Positions 21,007-26,663 of a stretch of 26,663 bases of DNA are shown piece after piece (positions within the stretch are counted from its first letter, which is position 1; every line of letters begins with the position of its first letter). A program made the position numbers and the translations under genes. Origin of the DNA: an uncultured Clostridia bacterium (GTDB lineage: Bacteria; Bacillota; Clostridia; Lachnospirales; Lachnospiraceae); NCBI GenBank assembly GCA_937895705.1, contig CALBKM010000036.1, positions 1 through 26,663 of the forward strand, written 5' to 3'. Under the pieces are notes generated by a model. The model was not told the DNA's origin. It was given only the letters and a program-made list of their open reading frames with translations, and ran no database searches.

Positions 21007-21738
21007 TTAGTGAAGCAGGGCATCATGTCCGTTCAATAACTCGATTACTTTTTCTCTGACATAAGCGCCCGGATGTTTCTGAATCTCCGGGTCCAGTTCG
21101 TTTAAATAAATCGGTTTGCCGAATTCTAAGATAACCTTGGTCTTTTTCAGCCACGGCTTGTGGTTTTCGAATAAAATATCGGTGCCGGTGATGGCAACAG
21201 GAACAATCGGACAACCGGTTTTCTGGGCCGGCTTTAAGCTGCCGTCCTTAAACGGTAACGGGTCCTTGTCATGACTGCGGGTGCCCTCCGGGGCGATAAA
21301 GATGGAGTATCCGGCTTTTATGTAATCGATACAAGTTAAGATTACTTTGAGGCCTGCCTTAATATCCGAGCGGTCCAAAAACAGACAGTTTACATTGTAC
21401 ATCCAAAGGTTTAAAAACGGAACCTTTCGGATTTCCTTTTTTGCCACAAAGCCCGTTAGGTTCGGCACGGCGATGTAGCCGAGGGCCGCATCCAAAATGC
21501 TGCGGTGGTTGGCTGCATACAATACCGGGGTGTCCGTCGGCACATTTTCTTTGCCGAGAACGGTGTACCTCATGCCGCCCGGCCACATGGAAGCTTTAAA
21601 AGCTCCCCGTACAAGAAATTGGGAAATGCGGCTGGCCAGTCTGCGGTTAAATTTGCGGAGCAGTAATAAAAGCAGACAAACCGGGAAAAACAGGATGAAG
21701 AATAAAGCAATGACAAAAACCGCTAAAATTGTTCTCAT
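21007..21738 (-). CDS. plsC: 1-acyl-sn-glycerol-3-phosphate acyltransferase
   Basis: This 243-residue protein is a PlsC-family acyltransferase that adds the second acyl chain to lysophosphatidate in phospholipid synthesis at the membrane. It has an N-terminal membrane segment (AVFVIALFFILFFPVCLLLL), the HX4D catalytic motif at His78 to Asp83 (NHRSILD), a FLDRSD segment and the EGTR motif (IAPEGTRSHD, near residue 150). GGAGG lies seven bases before the ATG at 21738. It follows the VanY-like gene by 11 bases in a minus-strand operon with it and probably with the nicotinate phosphoribosyltransferase gene. Confidence 0.92.
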   Translation of the reverse strand: MRTILAVFVIALFFILFFPVCLLLLLLRKFNRRLASRISQFLVRGAFKASMWPGGMRYTVLGKENVPTDTPVLYAANHRSILDAALGYIAVPNLTGFVAKKEIRKVPFLNLWMYNVNCLFLDRSDIKAGLKVILTCIDYIKAGYSIFIAPEGTRSHDKDPLPFKDGSLKPAQKTGCPIVPVAITGTDILFENHKPWLKKTKVILEFGKPIYLNELDPEIQKHPGAYVREKVIELLNGHDALLH

Positions 21739-21749
21739 GGAAAACCTCC

Positions 21750-22736
21750 TTATTCGTTTGACTGTGGTTTGTTATATTGCCGATAGATGGAAAGGTAACT
21801 TTCGGCGGTAGTATCGATAAGCGGTGTGGTTTCCAGATATTCCGCAGATAACGTGGAAGGGACACCGTAATATTCGTCTAAAGTCAGGCCGGTTTCATAC
21901 AAATATCCGGCCAGGTCACATCCTACATAGCGGATGTGCCACGGCTCGTAATTGTAGCCGGTGATATGCTCCTTGTCCTTAGGGTAACGAAGGATAAAGC
22001 CGAACCGGTGGGCGTTTTCGGCAACCCAGATTCCTTCCGGAGTATCCGCAAAGGTGGTCTCAAGACCAAAACCTTCCGAAGCACAGGAAATATCAATGGC
22101 AAGACCGGTTTGGTGCTCGCTTCTGCCCGGGGCCGCGGAATAGCGGTTGGTATGGGAAACGCCGCGGGTGGCAAGGTTCGTGGCGTAAATGGTATATTGT
22201 CTTGCGTAGGAACGGTAAGCGGAAACGCCGTACAGGGTAAGTCCCGCTTCGTTATAAGCCGCATCAAACAAACGAGTCAGTGCCTCTCCCGCTTCCGGGG
22301 TCATTTTCGCTTTGTCGATGGTGGTATCCGAAAAAGGAAACAACACATCCGGTGTGGTCAGCCCCTCCGGGACGAAGTTTTCCGATAAAGGATATTCCCG
22401 ATTCACCAGATAGGTAACGGTCGAACTGTCCGTGTTTACCGCAATCGGCGTGGGAGTGGGTTCTTTTGTCGGCGTAAGGAGCCCGGTAGGCTTCGGTGTA
22501 ATTGTCGCTTCCGGAGTAGAGGTACCGGTCGGAGCGGCCGACGGTGTGCCGGATGGCTCTGTGCCCGGCTTTGTGTCGGGCGTGATACTATCCGCGTGAG
22601 AGGATTCATCCGCACCTACATCCGCAGGGTCGGAATCCGCTACAGTTCGGTTACATCCACCCCCAAGTAAGACAAGTCCCATGCCGAGGGTCCATAGAGC
22701 CGCCGGTATAATGAGAAGTCGGATATATTTTTTCAT
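21750..22736 (-). CDS. VanY-like D-alanyl-D-alanine carboxypeptidase lipoprotein
   Basis: The 328-residue protein is an M15B peptidase. The N-terminus has a signal with a lipobox-like GGGC (Cys28), so it should be anchored outside the membrane. A Pro/Thr-rich linker spans about residues 45-97. The catalytic domain follows, with YRSYARQYTIY, the zinc and substrate motif SEHQTGLAIDIS, and EPWHIRYVG near the end. The family trims the terminal D-Ala of peptidoglycan stem peptides. No vancomycin resistance genes are nearby, so it is a housekeeping wall enzyme rather than a resistance gene. It lies between pncB (87 bases upstream) and plsC (11 bases downstream). Confidence 0.9.
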   Translation of the reverse strand: MKKYIRLLIIPAALWTLGMGLVLLGGGCNRTVADSDPADVGADESSHADSITPDTKPGTEPSGTPSAAPTGTSTPEATITPKPTGLLTPTKEPTPTPIAVNTDSSTVTYLVNREYPLSENFVPEGLTTPDVLFPFSDTTIDKAKMTPEAGEALTRLFDAAYNEAGLTLYGVSAYRSYARQYTIYATNLATRGVSHTNRYSAAPGRSEHQTGLAIDISCASEGFGLETTFADTPEGIWVAENAHRFGFILRYPKDKEHITGYNYEPWHIRYVGCDLAGYLYETGLTLDEYYGVPSTLSAEYLETTPLIDTTAESYLSIYRQYNKPQSNE

Positions 22737-22823
22737 GGGGTCCTTCTTTCTATGTTGTTTCTGTTGTAAAGTCGTGCAATCCGTCGGAGGTTCCTAAAGA
22801 ACACGGCAAGCATCAGTACTCCT

Positions 22824-24287
22824 TTAGGAATGACGTCTGTTTTCGGAATGAATCTTATCCAGAAGTTCCTGTTTTGTTTTGTAAAGTCGTTCGGAAAGGT
22901 CGATAAATACTTTCTGTGGGTTGGAAAAACGCTTGGTTTCCTCCCAGAGGGTATCCTTTTCCTTCGTGCAGTAGTCCCGGATTTCCATGACGGAAGGAGA
23001 CTCATAGACACAAGCGCCGTCCACAAATACCGGAACAAGAAGCTCCCGTACGGTAAAGGTACCCGGTAAAAGTTCGGTCTTCTTCCAGGTATCCACCGGG
23101 TCGAACAACAGAAGCGGCTTGTTTTCGTTAAGCTGTTCATCGGCAAAGGCAATAACGTCTGCCTTGATCTTGCCGGTTTCCTTGTCATAAATACGGAACA
23201 CGGTTTTATTACCCGGGTTCGTAATCTTTGCCGGGTTTTCGGACAGCTTAATCTTTGGAGTAAAGGTGCCGTTTTCTTCAATGGCCGCCAGTTTATATAC
23301 GCCGCCGAAGGCCGGACAATCCTTGGAGGTAATGAGGTTGGTGCCCACACCCCAAGTATCGATACGAGCGCCCTGCAAGTTCAGGGACTCGATAATAAAC
23401 TCATCCAAATCGCTGGAGGCGCAGATGGTAGCGTCGGTAAAACCGGCGTCATCTAACATCTTTCTTGCTTTCTTGGAAAGGTAAGAAAGGTCACCGCTGT
23501 CAAGGCGAATGCCGTAACGGGTCGGCATCTTGCCGGCATCCCGAAGCTCCGTGAATACCTGAATGGCATTCGGTACACCGGAACGAAGAGTGTCGTAAGT
23601 ATCAACGAGAAGCGTCGCATTTTGCGGATAGAGACTTGCATAAGTGCGGAATGCGGTCAGTTCGTCCGGAAAGCTCATAATCCAGCTGTGAGCGTGGGTG
23701 CCGAGAGCCGGAACCTGAAACTTTTGTGCCGCAAGCACATTACTGGTACCGATACAACCGCCGATAACCGCGGCTCTGGCACCGTAAATGCCCGCATCCG
23801 GACCCTGGGCCCGGCGCAGACCAAACTCCATCACACCGCCGTCCTTTGCCGCAAAGCAAACCCGGGCCGCCTTGGTGGCAATGAGACTCTGGTGATTCAC
23901 CATGGTGAGTATGGCCGTCTCCACAAACTGCGCTTCCATAATCGGCGCAACCACTTTTACAAGAGGCTCCATCGGGAACACCACGGTACCCTCCGGGATG
24001 GCATAAATGCAACCGGTAAAGCGGAAGCCCGCCAGATAGGCCAGGAAATCCTCGTCAAACATTCCGGTTCCGCGAAGATAATCGATATCCTCTTTATCAA
24101 AGTGTAGATTCTTAATATAATCAATGACCTGGGCAAGACCTGCACAAACGGCATAGCCGCCGTCGGAGGGATTGCGTCGGTAAAATGCATCGAACACAAC
24201 AATATCATTACGACTTTCTTTATAATAGCCCTGCATCATGGTGATTTCGTAGAAATCGGTGAGCAGGGTAAGATTACGTTCGGTCAT
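22824..24287 (-). CDS. pncB: Nicotinate phosphoribosyltransferase
   Basis: The ATG at 24287 (MTERNLTLLTDFYEITMMQG) has AAGGAGG upstream and gives 487 residues, normal for the larger Gram-positive PncB type. The enzyme joins nicotinate and phosphoribosyl pyrophosphate, with ATP hydrolysis, in NAD salvage. Recognisable text includes NLTLLTDFYEITMMQGYY at the start, then FDAFYRRNP, EFGLRRAQGPD, YGIRLDSGDLSYLSKKAR and CASSDLDEFIIESL. It is the first gene of a likely operon with the VanY-like and plsC genes. Its leader holds two hairpins (24347-24403). Confidence 0.95.
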   Translation of the reverse strand: MTERNLTLLTDFYEITMMQGYYKESRNDIVVFDAFYRRNPSDGGYAVCAGLAQVIDYIKNLHFDKEDIDYLRGTGMFDEDFLAYLAGFRFTGCIYAIPEGTVVFPMEPLVKVVAPIMEAQFVETAILTMVNHQSLIATKAARVCFAAKDGGVMEFGLRRAQGPDAGIYGARAAVIGGCIGTSNVLAAQKFQVPALGTHAHSWIMSFPDELTAFRTYASLYPQNATLLVDTYDTLRSGVPNAIQVFTELRDAGKMPTRYGIRLDSGDLSYLSKKARKMLDDAGFTDATICASSDLDEFIIESLNLQGARIDTWGVGTNLITSKDCPAFGGVYKLAAIEENGTFTPKIKLSENPAKITNPGNKTVFRIYDKETGKIKADVIAFADEQLNENKPLLLFDPVDTWKKTELLPGTFTVRELLVPVFVDGACVYESPSVMEIRDYCTKEKDTLWEETKRFSNPQKVFIDLSERLYKTKQELLDKIHSENRRHS

Positions 24288-24435
24288 AGGAATACCTCCT
24301 TTTCGCGCAACAAGCGACAATGTGTGTATATTATCATAAAGCAAGAGCTGAAAGGAACTTTATGTTCTTTTCAGCGACCGTCCACGATAATAGTTACTAC
24401 GTGGTTATTATATCATAATATATTATGGGAAATAA
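24288..24435 (-). promoter_or_regulatory. pncB promoter region and hairpin leader
   Basis: On the minus strand TTATTT (24435-24430), 17 bases, then TATAAT (24412-24407) is a plausible promoter with a weak -35. The leader of about 115 bases can form a CCACG/CGTGG hairpin (near 24382-24403) and then a 12-pair stem, GCTGAAAAGAAC with GTTCCTTTCAGC (24347-24375 region), around a five-base loop. No complete U-run follows. I could not match it to a known NAD or other riboswitch. Confidence 0.4.
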
Positions 24436-24721
24436 GTCCAGCAGAAATTTGAAGCGGTTTTTGTAGAAAAACAGTGAGTATCATGTTATAATTTATGCAA
24501 GGGGACGGCCCTAAAAGTTGGAGTTTACAGATGAATGGTTGAGGTTTTTTATACGTGAAATGTAAAGCTCGTATTACATAATTATGTAAAAAAGCACATC
24601 TTGGTTGGTTTTAATACAAAGTGCTATGTGCCATAATGGTAAATGATTACAGAACAGATTCGGTTATGTAATCTTCTGTTGGCCGATAGAACATTAATAA
24701 AAATTGATTGGAGATGGATTT
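24436..24721 (+). promoter_or_regulatory. Upstream region of the XRE/GyrI-like gene with a 16-base palindrome
   Basis: This AT-rich stretch has no gene. It has a TATAAT at 24487-24492 without a good -35. A perfect 16-base palindrome, TTACATAATTATGTAA, lies at 24574-24589 and is a candidate operator for the downstream helix-turn-helix protein. GCACAT (24594-24599) and ATGTGC (24626-24631) could also pair. GGAGATGG precedes the ATG at 24722. Confidence 0.45.
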
Positions 24722-25459
24722 ATGAGTTTAGGAACTAACATACAGTATTTAAGAAAAATGAATAAACTGACACAGGAACAATTTGCAGAGAAGATGAGTG
24801 TTACAAGGCAGACCGTTTCCAGATGGGAATCGGAAGAGGTTACGCCGGAGCTTAATAAGCTTGTGGAATTATGCTCTGTATTTTCATGTAAATTAGATGA
24901 GTTGGTGCGAGAGAATATGTCATCTAAGGACGAAATATACTCCGAAGTTGAGATTCGAAAAGTACCTGCTTTTAAAATGGCGAGATATGTAATGATTTCA
25001 CCGAATCCGGAAACCGATGTGCAAAATTATATGAAAAAATGGGGCAAGATGAGCGGACTAACTGCAGAGAATCCGAATGCAAGATTGATTGGCTGGGATT
25101 TTCCGTATGTGTCTCAGGAATTACAGACAAGGTTCGGACTTCATGGCTATGTAGCTGCATATATGCTTCCGGAAGGATTTCAGACGGACTGTGTGGGTGT
25201 GGAATATGCTCAAAATAAAGAGGCAGAGTATGCGGTTATTACGGTAAAGGAACCTTTTATTCAACCCTTTGAGAGAATACCGACGGGATATAAATGCATC
25301 ATGGAGTTCTTGCAAGCTAATAATTTTAAAGATAAACTATGTGATGATATCGTTTGTTGTTTCGAACATGAATATGAAAAGGACGGAGTATGTTACATGG
25401 ATATCTATGTGCACGTGGACAGTGTGATTAAAGTCGATGCATATTCTACGTTTCATTAA
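24722..25459 (+). CDS. XRE-type regulator with GyrI-like effector-binding domain
   Basis: The 245-residue protein has an N-terminal XRE/Cro helix-turn-helix (IQYLRKMNKLTQEQFAEKMS, VTRQTVSRWES, residues about 5-60) and a C-terminal domain resembling the GyrI/AraC effector-binding fold (RKVPAFKMARYVMIS to FERIPTGYKCIMEFLQANNF and CYMDIYVHV). It probably senses a small hydrophobic or cationic molecule. The ATG at 24722 has GGAGATGG upstream; the earlier frame start at 24704 lies before it. Codon use here is visibly richer in A and T than in the genes to the left, which could reflect later acquisition. It is followed by a DUF1801 gene 19 bases away. Confidence 0.87.
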   Translation: MSLGTNIQYLRKMNKLTQEQFAEKMSVTRQTVSRWESEEVTPELNKLVELCSVFSCKLDELVRENMSSKDEIYSEVEIRKVPAFKMARYVMISPNPETDVQNYMKKWGKMSGLTAENPNARLIGWDFPYVSQELQTRFGLHGYVAAYMLPEGFQTDCVGVEYAQNKEAEYAVITVKEPFIQPFERIPTGYKCIMEFLQANNFKDKLCDDIVCCFEHEYEKDGVCYMDIYVHVDSVIKVDAYSTFH

Positions 25460-25478
25460 TGGAGGATGAAAGGTTCAA

Positions 25479-25808
25479 ATGAATGAGCAGGTAAGAGAAT
25501 ATATAGAAAAATATCCGATTGAAATAATTGATATGTACAATGCTTTAAGAAAGATGATTTTTGATAGTGCTTCGTCAGAACCGCAAGAAACGATGTGGGC
25601 TAAAATTCCAAGTTATTATGTCGGAGAGTCTTTTGTAAGATTGATTCCCTTTAAAGACCATATTAACATTGAAGCAAAGGCTGTGTCGAAGTATAGGGAA
25701 GTATTAGGAGGTTATAAAGTGACGTCCAAAGGAATGTTGCAGATTTTCCTAAAACAAGAGATGCCTGTCGGTGTGTTGGAGCAGATAGTTGCGGAAACGT
25801 TAGTATAA
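25479..25808 (+). CDS. DUF1801 (YdhG-like) protein
   Basis: The 109-residue protein fits the DUF1801/YdhG family: VREYIEKYPIEIIDMYNALR at the N-terminus, MWAKIPSYYVGESFVRLIPF in the centre, and a C-terminal helix (PVGVLEQIVAETLV). Some family members have been described as iron-chaperone-like, but the role is not established. It lies 19 bases after the XRE/GyrI-like gene and is probably co-transcribed, so it may be a target of that regulator. No terminator was seen before the ileS promoter at 25878. Confidence 0.78.
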   Translation: MNEQVREYIEKYPIEIIDMYNALRKMIFDSASSEPQETMWAKIPSYYVGESFVRLIPFKDHINIEAKAVSKYREVLGGYKVTSKGMLQIFLKQEMPVGVLEQIVAETLV

Positions 25809-25877
25809 GGGCTTGAAACTTTCAGCATTACAGCCGGTAACATAGAATTCATAAAGGGAGAAACCATAAAAAAAATC

Positions 25878-25906
25878 CTTGACAATTCTCGAAACCCCTC
25901 GTATAC
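25878..25906 (+). promoter_or_regulatory. ileS promoter
   Basis: Consensus TTGACA (25878-25883) and TATACT (25901-25906) with a 17-base spacer, about 30 bases before the T-box leader. Confidence 0.87.
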
Positions 25907-25934
25907 TATAAGATAATTGAATTTACAACACAAA

Positions 25935-26186
25935 AAGACGTTGAGAAAGAGAGTACACATCTGCCGAAAGGCACAGCGAATCCGGGACAGTGGAAGCCGG
26001 ATGCGAGTAGCGGATGCTTGGAAAATCACTTTTGAGTTGCAGGTCGAAAGCTGAGTCAGTAGACCGCGCCGGGACTTTCCCGTTACAGAAAGAAGGTATA
26101 AATGGCGAAAGCCTGCGTACTGAATAGGTGGTATAACGATGACATTTTAGCCTTCGTCCTATTTGGGATGAAGGCTTTTTCTTTTC
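25935..26186 (+). promoter_or_regulatory. T-box riboswitch controlling ileS
   Basis: The leader starts with a GTTGAGAAAGAGAGTA-type segment and contains the structured Stem I region. The specifier codon is probably ATC at 26025-26027 (in GGAAAATCACTTTT), an isoleucine codon followed by a purine, agreeing with the ileS gene downstream. The T-box sequence AATAGGTGGTATAACG lies at 26123-26138 with the TGGT that pairs with the ACCA tRNA end. The terminator stem AGCCTTCGTCC (26149-26159) with the GGATGAAGGCT region (26166-26176) and its long T-run follow. Uncharged tRNA-Ile should favour the antiterminator and expression. Confidence 0.93.
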
Positions 26187-26211
26187 TTTCTCATCGCCTT
26201 TTTCGATTCCA

Positions 26212-26440
26212 GGAACTTTCCATACCCGGGGACTCTTGGAACTTTGTGTAGGATGTTAGTCTTTCTTATTGTTTCGATTGTACACCGCAATGTTTAGACA
26301 GGACGTCTAAACAAGGCGACACGCGAAAGGAATGTCGCGTTGGAGCCGGTTACGAGTTGTTTATTAAATATTTGCCCGAAACAATTAGAAAGCCTTACAT
26401 CCGAAAGACGAGACAAGAGTCCCCGGGTATGAAAAGTTCC
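26212..26440 (+). repeat. Element C: giant hairpin between the T-box terminator and ileS
   Basis: A 27-base arm (26212-26238) pairs with 26414-26440 at 26 of 27 positions, and a second 26-base arm (26251-26276) pairs with 26377-26402 at 23 of 26. Inside are a perfect GTTTAGAC/GTCTAAAC hairpin (26292-26299 with 26305-26312) and a GCGACA/TGTCGC hairpin (26316-26321 with 26333-26338). No open frame or U-tail is present. The element is in the ileS leader, 17 bases before the ribosome binding site. Its core does not match elements A and B. A mobile insertion or an RNA control element are both possible. Confidence 0.82.
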
Positions 26441-26469
26441 GTGACTAGCACCAAAAAAGGAGGATAACT

Positions 26470-26663
26470 ATGCTGTACAACAAGGTAGACACGAATATGA
26501 ATTTCGTGGACAGAGAAAAAGAAGTCGAAAAGTTCTGGAAAGACGAGAAGATTTTCGAGAAGAGTATCGAGGCTAGAAAGCAGGGCGAGACTTATACCTT
26601 CTATGACGGCCCGCCGACCGCAAACGGAAAGCCGCACATCGGTCATGTTTTGACCCGTGTTAT
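26470..26663 (+). CDS. ileS: Isoleucyl-tRNA synthetase (5' end only)
   Basis: The frame starts at 26470 behind AAAGGAGG and runs off the right edge; about 64 residues are visible. NFVDREKEVEKFWKDEKIFE and YDGPPTANGKPHIGHVLT, with the HIGH-type ATP-binding motif, are typical of the N-terminus of IleRS. It charges tRNA-Ile. An isoleucine T-box leader precedes it, with element C inserted between the T-box terminator and the gene. Confidence 0.95.
   Translation, partial: MLYNKVDTNMNFVDREKEVEKFWKDEKIFEKSIEARKQGETYTFYDGPPTANGKPHIGHVLTRV

Noticed and set aside
21750..22736. Vancomycin resistance determinant
   Set aside because: A VanY-like M15 domain alone is common in wall metabolism; no vanHAX or two-component genes are adjacent.
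26212..26440. Element C as a second T-box or as a member of the A/B family
   Set aside because: It has no second T-box sequence, specifier or terminator U-run, and none of the A/B conserved blocks in either orientation.

Overview
The window looks like chromosomal DNA of an anaerobic, endospore-forming member of the Clostridia, most likely a Lachnospiraceae relative. The evidence is an NAD(P)-linked [FeFe] hydrogenase operon with its usual regulatory companions, sporulation genes (a SipL-like SPOCS/LysM protein and spoIIR), Veg, ispE, a T-box-controlled ileS, strong AGGAGG ribosome binding sites and dense Gram-positive intrinsic terminators. No tRNA, rRNA, CRISPR array, transposase gene or prophage was seen.

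Layout. (1) 1-2284, minus strand: hndA, a stand-alone GHKL ATPase, hndB and the start of hndC (cut by the left edge), the electron-input subunits of an NAD(P)-reducing [FeFe] hydrogenase. (2) 2643-6718, plus strand and divergent: DRTGG protein, anti-sigma-type GHKL ATPase, a sensory-type [FeFe] hydrogenase homologue, a second DRTGG protein, a PHP phosphoesterase and a PrcB-like lipoprotein. (3) 6780-8520, minus: a PadR repressor and a DUF2812 membrane protein behind an operator-filled promoter. (4) 8742-11141, plus: veg, the sipL-like gene and a DtxR-type regulator. (5) 11260-15122: a DUF5610-like protein, the TM1266-family hydrogenase-associated regulator, ispE, and an ECF sigma/anti-sigma pair. 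(6) 15164-17638, minus: spoIIR and a large double-domain esterase. (7) 18122-20290, plus: an unusual LacI-sensor/LytTR regulator with matching LytTR boxes upstream, then a DUF1934 protein. (8) 20374-24287, minus: a small membrane protein, plsC, a VanY-like carboxypeptidase and nicotinate phosphoribosyltransferase. (9) 24722-25808, plus: an AT-richer XRE/GyrI-like regulator and a DUF1801 protein. (10) 25878-26663, plus: promoter, T-box leader, a large hairpin element, and the 5' end of ileS.

Most interesting signals. Two intergenic elements (A, 4811-5189; B, 12435-12647) share a conserved core of about 135 bases in opposite orientation. The core has invariant single-stranded blocks and an internal stem whose sequence differs completely between copies yet still pairs in both, and each copy is enclosed by long inverted arms of unrelated sequence. 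This looks like a structured RNA or RNA-bearing mobile element that I cannot assign to a known class. A third, unrelated giant hairpin (C, 26212-26440) sits between the T-box terminator and ileS. The hydrogenase region looks like a hydrogen/redox signalling module: a hydrogenase homologue keeping all four H-cluster cysteines but lacking the proton-relay cysteine, combined with two GHKL ATPases, two DRTGG proteins and a PHP phosphoesterase. The sipL-like gene has its ribosome binding site inside a terminator hairpin that a sporulation promoter could bypass.
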